The notes under the pieces: model-generated
The model's input: only the letters and a program-made list of their open reading frames with translations
Database searches by the model: none
Told to the model about the DNA's origin: nothing
In this document: positions 37,401 to 49,065 of the stretch, piece after piece
How the letters are laid out: every line of letters begins with the position of its first letter
Position numbering within the stretch: position 1 is the first letter of the stretch
Source: Datnioides undecimradiatus
Lineage: Eukaryota > Chordata > Actinopteri > Lobotiformes > Datnioididae
Length of the DNA stretch: 64,000 bases
Direction of reading: 5' to 3'
Assembly (NCBI GenBank): GCA_008933995.1
Contig: WARS01000033.1
Span: 9,128,287-9,192,286 of the forward strand
Position numbers and translations under genes: made by a program

Positions 37401-40400
37401 GCTTCCCTGAGGTATCCCATAACAAGCAGATTTTATACTTTATGATAATTATCCATCAAAATCTTACACTTGATTCCAACTGGTCAATTTACAAGCCAGA
37501 CTTAGTCCTAGTGAGACTCTCTCATAAAAACTTACTTAAAAGCATTAAAAAGTTTTTCATCAAATCAAGAGAGGATGCAGAGTCAAAAAGTACAGCCATA
37601 AACCACAATTTTCAATTACAGACAATCATCTTTCATTAAATTACTGGTAATTACAAAAGTGATTTTGAAGAAAATCACATACTAGGGTTGCAAAAGCAGA
37701 AATTTATACAATGTGATAAGGGAAAGCATCGTCCCCACATACTGGAAAAACCTCAATGCCCCCTGAATACCCATTTCTTTCTTATCAATTTGGTTTGTTT
37801 GATGTGGACTGTTAAATACTATGGCATAGACAAATAGTTGTGAATTTCAACACAGCCCTGAATGTTGTTGGGTCATCCCTTACTTTTCTGTCCACCCTGT
37901 TGAAGGACTGAATTTTGTTCCAGCACCATGAAGGCCATGAATGACTGCCAGACAAAAATGTCACCGATAAGAGCGCCGACTGCAACATTTACCACCTGCA
38001 TTTGTGCTTTTTTTCCTCTGCCCTATAGTGGCTCTGTTTAAACCTGTGGAGATGGTAGTCTCTTTCACTGAAGGATGTTTAAGAGAAATTTTATGAGGAA
38101 ACTGGTATTCCAGTAGAGTGACATTAAAATGGTTCATTTGTATTTACTTTAGCTGAAACCTCACAGGCTCCACAGTGAAAAACGAACATGCAAATACCAC
38201 TTTACCCATGCAAACATTTGGCAAGACTTCACAATAATAGCTTACTGTCACTATTACTTTATTCTGATTCAAGTTAGTAAGATATGAAGCCTAATTTAAC
38301 CCTCACCCTCGAGCTGAAAGAGGGTGGAGATAAAGGAGAAAATGTGTGGGAGCGTAGAGAAGAAAAGGCAAAGTTTCCAAGAGGCAAAATGCCAAGACTG
38401 ACACCTTAGACCTTTTCCTCCAGAAAAACTGGGGAATCTGTGAAAGTTAAAATTCAAGGTTACAAACAAACAGCATGAAGGTTTCCAAGTTGAGGCTCCA
38501 AGTCCTCACGGGGGAAACTTCAGATCTTTAGCAGAGCGTTTAAGAGGTTATAATTTCAGTTCAGCATGCAAATATATCCATTGTAATCGGATTGTAAATT
38601 CTAATTGCTTTTACAAAATTAATACAAAACACTTTAACCTGGACTTCTTTTCATGAAATTTACATAACTGACAATGACATTTTTTTAACTTGAAAAGTGT
38701 AATTTTGTCACCTGCTTCTTCAACAGAATATTTTTTTATTTTTTTTTAACTGTTTCAACTCCTTTAACTGGACCTCAGTTCTTGTCCACCTGACTTAACT
38801 GACTGATTTGGAAATCCCACAAGTCTATCGGTGCTGTTACACCCAAACACTTTAGCAATACTGTTATCTTCAATATTATAACTCAAACTTCCTTATTCAG
38901 AAAAAAATCTAACAAACTGACTCATAATTATATCTGGTCTCAGTTGGTTAAGACAAAAACCCCCTGATGTTTTCATGTTGTTTATTTCTCAGTTCTTCTA
39001 AATTAGCATATACACTGCTAAAAGTTCAGTGTACTAAAGGACAGGCTTTTTGAATTTATTGGTTAATTGGGAACAGATAGCAACAGGAAACATAAGAGGG
39101 CAGAAAGGACTGACAAGCAGCAACATGCATTGGAGTCTTTATCTGGAGGAATGCATACTGGGCAATGACTTTCCTCTCTCTCGTGTTTTTTATTTGAGTA
39201 GTTCAGCGGACTGTAAGAAAATGTGCCTTTGACAAATTCTCTCATCTAAACTTTTATTCCCGTCATCGAAACTGAGAGTTTTTATAACTGCAAGTCTTCA
39301 CTTCAACCTCTCTTCCTTTACTTTTTATTGTCTTCCTTAAATAGTTAAACTCATTTGAAGCACTATGTAAACTGAGTTTAGGGTGTGATATTTTAGAACA
39401 CGCACACACACATACAAATACTACAATACAATGACTGTTTTCGGACAAGATGGAAATGCAAAACAGCAACACACCTAAACTTTGGTTTTTATTGGGATTA
39501 CCAGAGCAGTGTCATGGCCACACATGACCAACAATGTAAGCTGTTTGACAGAGAAATTCCCAAGAACACAAGTAAGCACATTCTCCAAATTTTGTAATAG
39601 TCTCTGTCATGGCGGGAACTACTTTTGTACTACCATGATTACCCTACTCAAATGTGTTATAACCACAAATGGCGCTGTGTGCCATGTGAAGAGTTTCACC
39701 AGCAACGAGAAGCCTTGACATTTTAAGGGAGAACTCCAGGACAAATGCCAGCATATTTTAAGAGACAAACAGCGCCGGCACTAAGGCCCTGCTCTTGTAG
39801 TTCATCAAGAATGACCACTGTGTCAGAATGACAGAAGGCTGCCTCCCACACCGAATCATCTTCTCCCAGCTGGCAATGGGTGAAGTGGTCAGATAAGGGA
39901 GATATAAAAAACTCTGTGAAGGCCACCCTTTAATAAAAGTTAAGATCAGTACTCAGCCTTATGAGGAAAACAACCCTCAGATTCACTATCATGATCAGCG
40001 CTGAAGCAAATTCATAACACCAAGGGCACAACATGAGCATAGAGAGGGGACCTGTTGCCCCAACATTTCACCACTGAGACAATATAGAACAGACAGGCTT
40101 TTGTCAAGGGGTGTCAAAACATGTCAAATAGGAAGACCAGTAAACGCTTTATGTGTAGGTGTTACTGAACAACAGAACAAAACTAACACAACAAATTAAA
40201 CACGTTACAAAAAGGCTGACAGCCAGCAAAAACAATCAAAGCCACCCAGATCAACCCACAAAGGGTCATAGGATCTGGCATCTTCCCTAAATTAATTCCA
40301 CAATTAAACAGAAAGCAACAAAGCTGCAACAAAGCTGCAAAAAGAAGTGGTATTAAAAAAAAATAAAAGAACCAACAAAACAGGAATCTAAAATAGAAGG

Positions 40401-40482
40401 TGAAAAGAGACTGAGCCTGCCCTGTCTTTACTGAGCTCCCTCAGTCAGACCCATCAAATCATGATCTAAATCATATGCACAG

Positions 40483-40540
40483 CAAATCAAATCAAATTTC
40501 CCTCAGGGGATTAATAAAGTACTTCTGTTGTATTCTATTC
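40483..40540 (+). repeat. Fragment of an interspersed repeat 3' end
   Basis: AAATCAAATTTCCCTCAGGG, then GATTAATAAAGTACTTCTG, is a familiar 3' end of several teleost interspersed repeats. Only the end is present, so the parent family cannot be named. Confidence 0.4.
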
Positions 40541-43108
40541 TAAATCCTTGGACTAAAATGTGATAATGCACTCAGATTCACTGATAAGCTGTTTTTATGA
40601 TATATAGTGTACAGTTCTTTGTGCAAATATTGTCATAAAGAAATTACTAATTCATTATAACTTTGTTATATATGTCTTGTTAAAGAGATATAACATTTTA
40701 ATTTATTAACAAAGAAGAACCTCTTAGGAAGGCTGAAGGTGTACAACTGCAACCACACAGTGACTCATTTCTAAGGCTGACTTAGAACAAGTGCTACATT
40801 CCTTTTCTAATATTGGTAGTCAGATTAGACTAAGACACTGAAACTGATTGGCATCAGTTGGATGCATCATAAAGAATCTGGCATCAGCAGCTGGAGCTGC
40901 AACTTGTCATTTACCCTGCTTGTATTAGAAGAAATACTTTTGAGACACCTCAAAGTAAAGTTTAATCAATACAGCAGAATATAGTAGGCATGCACTGCCC
41001 CATGACCCAGGTGTGTTCATACCGATACCAAGACTATGTAATTTCAATGACAATGGCTGCAATAAAAATGGAGATCATGTTAACTTTAATGGTTGGGGCC
41101 TAAGAGGCATGGTACACTAACAACAGTTTGTTTCAGTTGTTTCAGATGTCAAATAAAAAAGTCCCTTTATTTGAGTGACATTATTTTATATTATATCGTG
41201 TGTGATATGTGTGTGATATAAGTCTGCATATATTTAATTCAAGTGGCATTAACACATGATGTCTGAGGCAGTGCTGTAGTGTAAAAACATACAAACTGTC
41301 AAGCCCTTCAGGTCATGTTCAGCTGGGGAGGTGAGATGATGAGGCTCAGGTGAGGATTAGTTCAGCACTTCAGTGGGCGTTTACCATGTCACTGTGTCCG
41401 TCAACATCCAGGACATCAGCAGTATCAACAACCCAAAGCTGCAATTGCTTTACCTGATGTATGGACTGAATGGGAGCTCGGTGTCCTCTCACAAACAGGA
41501 ATGAGGGAGTGAATCATCAGTGATGGTCACTCAGCTCTGCACTGCAGTTTCTCATCGTTTCCACTATGACGTCAATGAGCTGCTGATTTAGAGTATTCAA
41601 AACAGATGTTTTTGTGATTCAAGAAGCAAAATGAATATGTGAACAAACAAGCAACAAGTGTAAGTAACAACATCAAGGTAATCAGAGTAATCATGCTGAA
41701 ATTCAGTTTTTGTCCTGCTTTATTTGATTTATGAAATAACTTCACTGGGATGTGACAATTTCCCATTTTGTGCATTATGCATTGTGCACATCATTTCACA
41801 TTATAGTAATGCTAGGCCAATGTTTATTTGTGTTATTGTGGTATTTAATGGTTTAGAAGAAGACTCAGAAGACTTCTAATGGGTTAGAATGAGAGTTCCT
41901 CATTAGGTTGAGAAACTCTAATTAGGCCCTTTTCATTGGGATTGTAAATAAAGATATTACATGATAACAAGATATAACATGTTTTATCTGTCATCTTGCT
42001 TTGTGTTTCGGCACCAACAGGAAACCAGTGCAGGCGATGGGATTGGAAGGGGAAAAAAAGCAAAAAGATGTATGAGGCAATTGGCTTCATACCATCTATA
42101 ACTCCCCCCAGCAATGTTCTTTTCATTGTGAAAAGGGGAAGTCCAACACAACACAGCAAACTGTCTGCCAGGGCTCCCTGAAATCCTGTGTGCAAGAGGA
42201 GAGTCCTCCACCATCTCTCCAGACCCCATCCCTGCTGCCTCAGCCAGACAGGAGTGGGGGTCTGAGGCTGCTTTCAGTAAGGAAAATGTCCAGCCCCCTG
42301 CAAAGCACAGTAGAACAGAAACACTTCTGCAAGTTTTGCTCCAATAAACACAAAGAAGTGAAACAAAAAGATGGAAGATTCCCCCGCCTTGAGGTTCAGA
42401 ACAACAGGATTATTCAACAAAAATGGTTGACACAATGTGATTCACCTTGTCTGCAATGGAGATGAACTTCATTTGAAGGCTTTTTGTTATTAGACCTGAA
42501 ATATTGTCTATAAACAGTTTTCTTTTGTCCAAATATTTTGAGATGAAACTCTCCAAAAATTTGACATGAAAGAAAAAGAAGAAACATTTCAACTATTTAC
42601 ATGTGTCCACTGTTTACATGTGTGTTCAATTATAAGTAACCATGGTCCAGCAGCAGCTGGGCTGGTGCAGAGATGCGGCATGTCTGTGTTTCTCCTACAC
42701 CACTGACCTATAAGGCAGAGAGAAGGCATGTTACTATTGATTACAGAAATAAACAAGTTGCATTATCAGTTGTTTATGCTGTTTTTTTTAAAGCTCAAAT
42801 GTGAATGTGATACAATCAATTGGGGGAAATACAGGCTCATTGAAAGGTCTTGGTAGTTATTGTAAAGTGCATGCAAGGCACAATACAGATAAAGAGCTAC
42901 AGATAACTGATCCTTCATCACTACAAGGGCAAATGCATTCCATTTAATCTCCCACTTCTCCTCTGTCCCCCATACCCTCTGATACCCAAGTGTGGCATAT
43001 GCTGTTACGCAATACCAAGCCTGAGGGGAAGTGACTGAGGGGATGTGGAGGAGCTCATCATTGGACTGCTCTGTCCAGAGCTACAGAGGACATACAGAGT
43101 CTGCTCAG

Positions 43109-43143
43109 CATTACTAATGACGATCAAATCGTCATTAGTAATG
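43109..43143. repeat. 35-bp perfect palindrome, 16-bp arms with a 3-base loop
   Basis: The left arm CATTACTAATGACGAT (43109-43124) is followed by CAA and its exact reverse complement (43128-43143). Chance occurrence in 64 kb is negligible. Confidence 0.97.
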
Positions 43144-43350
43144 GTCAAGTGACTCTGACACTGATTGGCAACAACCTTTAAATGGAGGGAAAAAGACCCA
43201 TGTGTGGTACATGACTTTGCTGTAGTGGTGATGGGCACACAGTCAGGTGAGTTCTCCATATGACCAGCACTTTGATTCATCAGTTGAAGTTATGAGGCAA
43301 AATGCATTAGTAAATGCAATAGTGTTAATAGTGTTCAACCAGTATCAGTT

Positions 43351-43370
43351 ATGTTTGAAGCTTCAAACAT
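43351..43370. repeat. 20-bp perfect palindrome without a loop
   Basis: ATGTTTGAAGCTTCAAACAT is its own reverse complement. It lies about 210 bases from the 35-bp palindrome. Confidence 0.95.
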
Positions 43371-46019
43371 CATGAATTATGTGATGTGCAGCATAGACAA
43401 GTGAGACAAACAATCGTGCCTTGGCTTGCCCTTGTGTTTGGCTTACGATGAAGAATCCAACATGCCTGTGTGTGGTTCTGGCCCAAATGCTCATTTGTTT
43501 CATGGTTGGGCTGGGCCGATGTGCATGACTGCTGAGAGCAGCAGGCTGACACTATGTTGCATAAGCACATACATTAATTTGCACAGCGTGAACAACACCA
43601 TGAGATGGAGGAGAGTCTTTTATAGAAGTTTATTTTTAAAAAAAAGTGTTTTACTGTTTGAGCAACATAGCCTCCATTTTGCTGCATATGCTGATACCGA
43701 GTAGCTTTCAGATACCTGTAGCACTATGACTATGGTTACTATTGTATTCACATTCATTTGTAGCCAGGCCTAGGAAATGTAAACATACAATATATACAAA
43801 CCTTCTTGTAAACTTTTGACCTTTGCATATGTTTGCATATGTATTGTTTAGGTGAAAGGAGGTGGTGATGCGTTGCACTATCCTGAGCAGCTCATGAATC
43901 CTGTTTTTTCATTTGTTTTCAAATTCCAATCCCTCCCCTGTTTTCCTTGACCATATGTTTGTACATTATGCATTTCATTGTGGAGTTGGTGAGGTGATAT
44001 TTACTTGAAATAATTAGTCACATGTTTGCACTTGCACTGCACACAGGTTAATCTTTCAGGCCTACTTACCCAGCCATCAGAAGCTTTTTTTTCATATCAC
44101 AGAACATTGTTTAAAATACAGCCACAAGCATCATATGCCTGCAAAGGAGTGATGGAACTCTCATAATGCGATACTGTCATGCTGAAGAAATCCATTTTAA
44201 TTTAAATGCATACATACAAATGAATTAATTTCAAATAATTAAACTCTCAATAACCTGGCAAGATAAACAACAACTATTTGTTACAATAATGTCCTGGTGT
44301 CAAAAGGGAGAGGTTTGTTAAAGAGTTACAGTTTTTATTCAGGGTATGTTAGATGCAAGTGAAATAGATAATGTTGTGTTTGCCAGTTCCAGCCTCATGG
44401 TGACACTGCTGTCTCACTGTTATGATGGATAAATACGTAACGATAAAAGAAATTTGTGGTGAATATTAGCTTGGTGTCACAGTAACAGCTTGGACACACT
44501 GCCCGTGTTTGCATCTTGCTTGTTGCCTTTGCTGTCATGTTAGATTAGAGCTGGAGGACGTGTGACGCTTGTCTCACCTGATGCTCAGCTACAGTGTCGG
44601 AGTCTCGGCTATTTTTTCATGCGGTTGCCAACAAAAGTAGACAGTCAACATGATCTGTTGACAATTATGTGACAATCATGTCACCAGGAACATGTCATCT
44701 TTTACTACAGTTTGAATGTCTCTATCAGTACAACACAACTCTACTGATACAAACACAACACTGTTTCAATCACGATGATCTGCATCGCCTGGAAAAGTCA
44801 TTTTACAAACTTGCCAATTGATGTCAGGATCTGTCCAAAACCGAGCTTGCTTCTGTCTTTAAAGTGAAAGTGCGAAATGTCATGGCTGTTGAAACCCACA
44901 TGCCCCAAACCAGTTTGTGGATTGCATTTCCCAATTACTAAAGAACAATTGAATGATTTTGCCCCTAAAATTTTTTGATGCATACAAGCAGTTCATCACT
45001 GATCACTGAGTGATACCACAGAATTGGCCATTGCTGGAGCAAAGCAAAGAAATGCCACAACTTCCAAAAGATGACAGATGCTATGAATCTGTTTTTGAAA
45101 GTTTCAAAGAAACAGAGCAGCTTTAAAGCTGAGGATGTCCCACAAAAACACTGGAGACACAACATCTGTCCATCCTTGCTCAACCATTATATGACGTATT
45201 GCTGTGCACATTGCACACAACCATGTTGGATGACCGCAAGCAACTGTGACTTGTGATTACCAGGCTGACTGATTTTGGTTTGGTAGGTGGTCTACTAGAT
45301 GTCACAGTGGTCTACTTTGAATAATATGTGTCTGAAATGTTTTTTCCACAAGAGGTTTCAATATATAGTTTAAAATGATCTATCTATAACAATTTATGAA
45401 TGTGCAAATACTGTTTATTGTATGTTTAACAGCTGAACACAAGGCGTCCACTCTAATTGTATGTGCAGTGGAGGCTTCAAGCTTCCACTTTAAACTTTTG
45501 TGTGATTTATCCTGGACCTTGACTGGTTTCTGATTGTGACTCGTGATTTCACAAAATCATAACTCACATTTGTGGTGAGCACAGAGAAACATCCTCCACC
45601 ATAGTGATGTGAAACCAGCCTCAAACTCTGCACATTCATATTCTGTACAGTGAAGGTCAAACATCAACATACCTTTCTGATTGGACGGGGCCTTTAAAAA
45701 TACTCAGTTGGAATTTAAGAGCTTGACAGATAATCCCTGAAATTCCTGCTTTATAGCACAAATGTGATTCTTAAACTGCATATGTGCTGTAACAGCATAT
45801 ATGGCGTTCTTGCCTGCCAGTAGATGTCTCTGTCAGACATTTCTGGGTGTCAGTTAAAAATTTGGTTTACAGGCTGTTACATCTTGTATAGCAAACAAGA
45901 AATAGTGCAGAACTGGAGATAGTTTTGTTGATTGGCAGTTCATCTATTAAATGGGTGAATCTGCTGTGTAAATGTCCAACAATGTCAGTACTCACAAATT
46001 TGAACATTTCTACCTCTGT

Positions 46020-46440
46020 TTAACTCTTACATGGGACCAGACAGGGCTTCCTGCATATGTCCTCCGTCCTTTGCCTTCACTCTGGAACCTCTCAGACATT
46101 AGTGCACAAGTGTTAAAGATGGAACTGCAGGAATAAAAGAACATGTATCATATAAAAGTTACTTAAACATATAAAAGTTACTTTTATATGCAGATGATAT
46201 CTTACTGTTATCAAGTAACCCAGAAAATATAGTGCTCAGTCATCTTGATTTGGGTCATTCTCATGTATGTCAGGATATAAAATTAAAAGCCTGAAGCTGT
46301 GCACATATTTAAAAATTATGTATTTGTAGAAATTGGCAATTTAAATGGTATGGTTTATTTGGGTACCAAGATCATCCTTGAGTAAGAAAACATAATTAAC
46401 TAGAACTTACTACCCCTTATGCAAAGAAATTTAAGGATTT
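46020..46440 (+). mobile_element. Decayed L1-type LINE, reverse transcriptase fragment
   Basis: Two reverse transcriptase blocks survive in order. GTRQGFL is read from about 46034, with FAFTLEPLRH in a second frame just after. LLYADDILLLSSNPEN, the catalytic YADD motif, is read at about 46180-46230. The frame is lost between them and there is no intact open frame. A later stretch (about 46350-46440) may continue the element. The spacing of the GTRQG and YADD blocks fits L1-clade elements of fish. Confidence 0.65.
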
Positions 46441-46452
46441 GTTCACAGAACA

Positions 46453-46453
<1 letters not shown>

Positions 46454-46512
<59 letters not shown>
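46454..46512. repeat. (TG)n microsatellite, 59 bases
   Basis: An uninterrupted TG dinucleotide run of about 29 units. The long repeated Val-Cys or Thr-His frames across it are artefacts of the repeat. Confidence 0.98.
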
Positions 46513-46514
<2 letters not shown>

Positions 46515-47179
46515 AGCTCAAAAAGGGAAAAACAACATGTATTCATAGGGAAGCCTGGAGGAGGGCATGATAGGAAACTGTTTAGACCAAGCTGTGCAGA
46601 CATACCTAATTTCATTTAAAATAATGAGAAGGAATAACTGGACCCCACCAAATATATCAAGGGTGGGTCTCAGGGTGGATCAGATGCAGCAAAGAAAGTT
46701 GGCACATATGCTGTACGAATGTAAAAATGTACATGACATCAGCTATTGTCAAATGAGTTAGTTGAGGGTCCAGCATTATGCATATTGTAGCTAAGCTACG
46801 TGTTCTTGGGTCAAAAAACCCTTATAACAGGCAGTAGAATATGTCTGAGTCATTAGTAGTCAAAGAGAAAGCAATCTTCAAAGAATGAAGAGATGAGCTG
46901 GCCTGCTCTGTTTATAGACATATCAAGGGTAGTGTATCTATTTGGATCTGCAGACCCTATCACCATGACTGTTGATATTCATGTGTCCCATTGCTGTCCC
47001 ATCATATAATTATTAATGCTCTGTGGAAGAGCTAAAACTGTTGTATGATGGCTTGTGTTACACACTGACAAGGAAACTTTTCATGTTATTTTTGTGGATT
47101 TTGTTTTACATTTGTAGATCTTTACATTTACATATGTTGTAACAAAAAAGTTAATGACAAAAAAATGTTGAATTTAGAA
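46513..47179. other. DNA between the two LINE relics
   Basis: No gene recognised. The first 200 bases may be remains of the L1-type element. Confidence 0.4.
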
Positions 47180-48272
47180 AGCATGCCCATAAGATTAGGA
47201 GTATCCTGTCCAAAGATTAGGAGTATCCTGTCCAAAAATGATGCCGAAAAGCTGGTCCACGCATTTGTTACCTCAAGGCTGGACTATTGTAATTCCTTGT
47301 TGTCAGGTTGTCCGACTAGCTCACTGCGAGGCCTCCAGCTCATCCAAAACGCTGCTGCGAGGGTTCTGGTGGGAATTAGCAAGAGAGATTAGCCAGAGAG
47401 ATCATATTTCTCGATCTTAACCTCTTCATTGGCTCCTGTAAAGTCAGAATAGATTTTTAAGTCCGCCTTCACTTACCTACAAGGCCCTTAATGGCCAAGC
47501 TCCATTGTACCTCAATGAGATGCTAAGTCCTATCAACCCCTTGAATCACTTCGCTCCCAGAGTGCAGGTTGCTTGTGGTTCCCAGAATCTCAAAAAGTGA
47601 ATGGGAGGCCAGAGCCTTTGGCCTCAGGCTCTCTCTTGTGGAACCAGCTGCCAGTCTGGGTCCGAGGCAGGCTGCCCTCTCTGCTTTTAAAGTAAAAACT
47701 TAAAACCTTCTTGTTAAACCAAAAACCTACCGCTGTCTAGTTACCATCTGAACTACCATCATACCATCCCCAGTTATGCTGCACTATAGGCCGAGGCTGC
47801 TGGGGCGTCCATGATCATCTCCTCCTCCTGCCCTCTCTCTCTCCTTCGCTCCATTTAGCTCTGTCCTCTCTCCCCTAGTGCTGTGCTTGTTTCTCTCTGG
47901 TCTCTCTCTCTCTGTACCTCTCTACAGATACCACTGTGGCTCCAGAGCTGAACACTTATCTGACCTGTGGCTCCACCGACCTGCCCACGTATGCCTCTAC
48001 TGCCTATTGCTGTCATTTGCTGTCATTATTCTATATTGTCCCCAACGGTCAAGACAGATGGCCGTCCACCTAGAAACCAGGATCTGTCAAGGTTTCTGCC
48101 TGTTAAAGGAAGTTTTTCCTTGCCACTGTTGCCAAGTGCTTGCTCATGGTGGAACTGTTGGATGTAACTAACAGTAATGAGTGTGGTCTAGACCTGCTCT
48201 GTTTGTAAAGTGCCCTGAGATGACTTTTTTTATTTGTGGTTGGTAGCTATATAAATTAAGTCAGATTGAAAA
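47180..48272 (+). mobile_element. 5'-truncated L2/Maui-type LINE
   Basis: The C-terminal end of a LINE ORF2 is readable: DAEKLVHAFVTSRLDYCNSL, then LRGLQLIQNAAARVLVG, HISRS-PLHWLL and TYKALNGQAPLYL, with several frame changes and stops. The 3' UTR and tail follow, with the conserved blocks AAAGGAAGTTTTTCCTTGCC, ACTGTTGCCAAGTGCTTGCT and GACCTGCTCTGTTTGTAAAG, ending in TATATAAATTAAGTC. This is the typical form of a fish L2/Maui insertion. It cannot move by itself. Confidence 0.85.
47192..47235. repeat. 22-bp tandem duplication at the LINE 5' end
   Basis: AGATTAGGAGTATCCTGTCC plus AA occurs twice without a gap (47192-47213 and 47214-47235), exactly where recognisable LINE sequence begins. Confidence 0.9.
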
Positions 48273-49065
48273 GGTAGTTAGATTTAAAATTCAGTTTGGG
48301 CACTCTAATAAATATTTTTCAACCTTTAAAAAAAGTACATGAGGGAGACCTTTATGTAGACATGATCCAAATTCTCTAGATAACTCATTTGTAGAAATGT
48401 TACCAAACTTATGATGTATGAACTGTGAAATCTGGAAACTCATGCAATAGCTCCTCAGTTAACATGCTGTGAGGAACAAACAGTAAAAGTGTGGGGTGTA
48501 TATAATCTGAAGGGGTTTGATACAATAACTGGAGACACAAACTAAATATAACATATGAGGGTTTTTGGTTTTATTGTGCTTAGCCTACAGACAAGGCACG
48601 CAAATAAGCCAACGTGGTTTCGCATCTCTTCCTGCCCAAGCCTCTGAAAATGCCAGATTTAACAAAAATAATCATTCAACGCACTTCTATAATTTCAGAG
48701 GAAGAAAATATGTCTTTGCTTGGCTGGAATTAAAAAATTCCTTTCCTGAATTCACCTTGTTAAACCGAATTTAGGCGCCTCTGACTCTGAAGATCTCAGT
48801 TTTAGGAGGGTTTCTGACTCACCAGCTCTCCTAAGACCTTTACCAAAACCGTTTTCCACAACGTATGAAGAGTTGGAGTTGAGCAGTAACAATTATCCAG
48901 GGAGCTGTGACTTAGACACTTTGGTCGTGCAAAAGTTTCAGTCTGTAGCCAAGTGCACTTTCAGGGGAAATGAGCCAAACCTGGCAGACAGTTATCTTGT
49001 ATGACAAAAAATTTGGCCGGGGGTGAGAAAATACAGACAGGCGACGCCGTGAGCGCGCTCCCAGC
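48273..49065 (+). promoter_or_regulatory. ar: ar upstream region and probable 5' UTR
   Basis: About 800 bases between the LINE tail and the likely ar start codon. A TATA-like TATATAA is at 48499-48505. C+G content and CpG frequency rise from about 49010 into exon 1. The transcription start is not fixed by anything I can see. Confidence 0.4.

Larger units (their letters stand above)
34456..46019. other. Intergenic DNA between the repeats and the LINE relics
   Basis: About 11.5 kb without a recognisable gene on either strand. Listed separately are a repeat tail at 40.48 kb and two palindromes at 43.1-43.4 kb. The rest is A+T-rich with short homopolymer runs (for example near 35.62-35.70 kb). 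Confidence 0.5.

Noticed and set aside
39723..39926. Minus-strand frame of 67 codons with good codon appearance
   Set aside because: No family resemblance, no splice sites in phase, and adjacent frames are equally open in this C+G-richer patch.
42190..42465. Reading frame with FCKFCSNKHKE, considered as a Nanos-type zinc finger
   Set aside because: The first CxxC alone is present; the remaining Cys/His ligands of the paired C2HC fingers are missing and no exon context exists.
43005..43280. Minus-strand frame with YVLCSSG, considered as an Ig-domain (VSIG4) remnant
   Set aside because: No paired Cys/Trp pattern or DxGxYxC motif; the frame spans the 35-bp palindrome, so it is unlikely to be an old exon.
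46400..46619. Long frames on both strands across the TG microsatellite
   Set aside because: Produced by the dinucleotide repeat, which has no stop codons in these frames.
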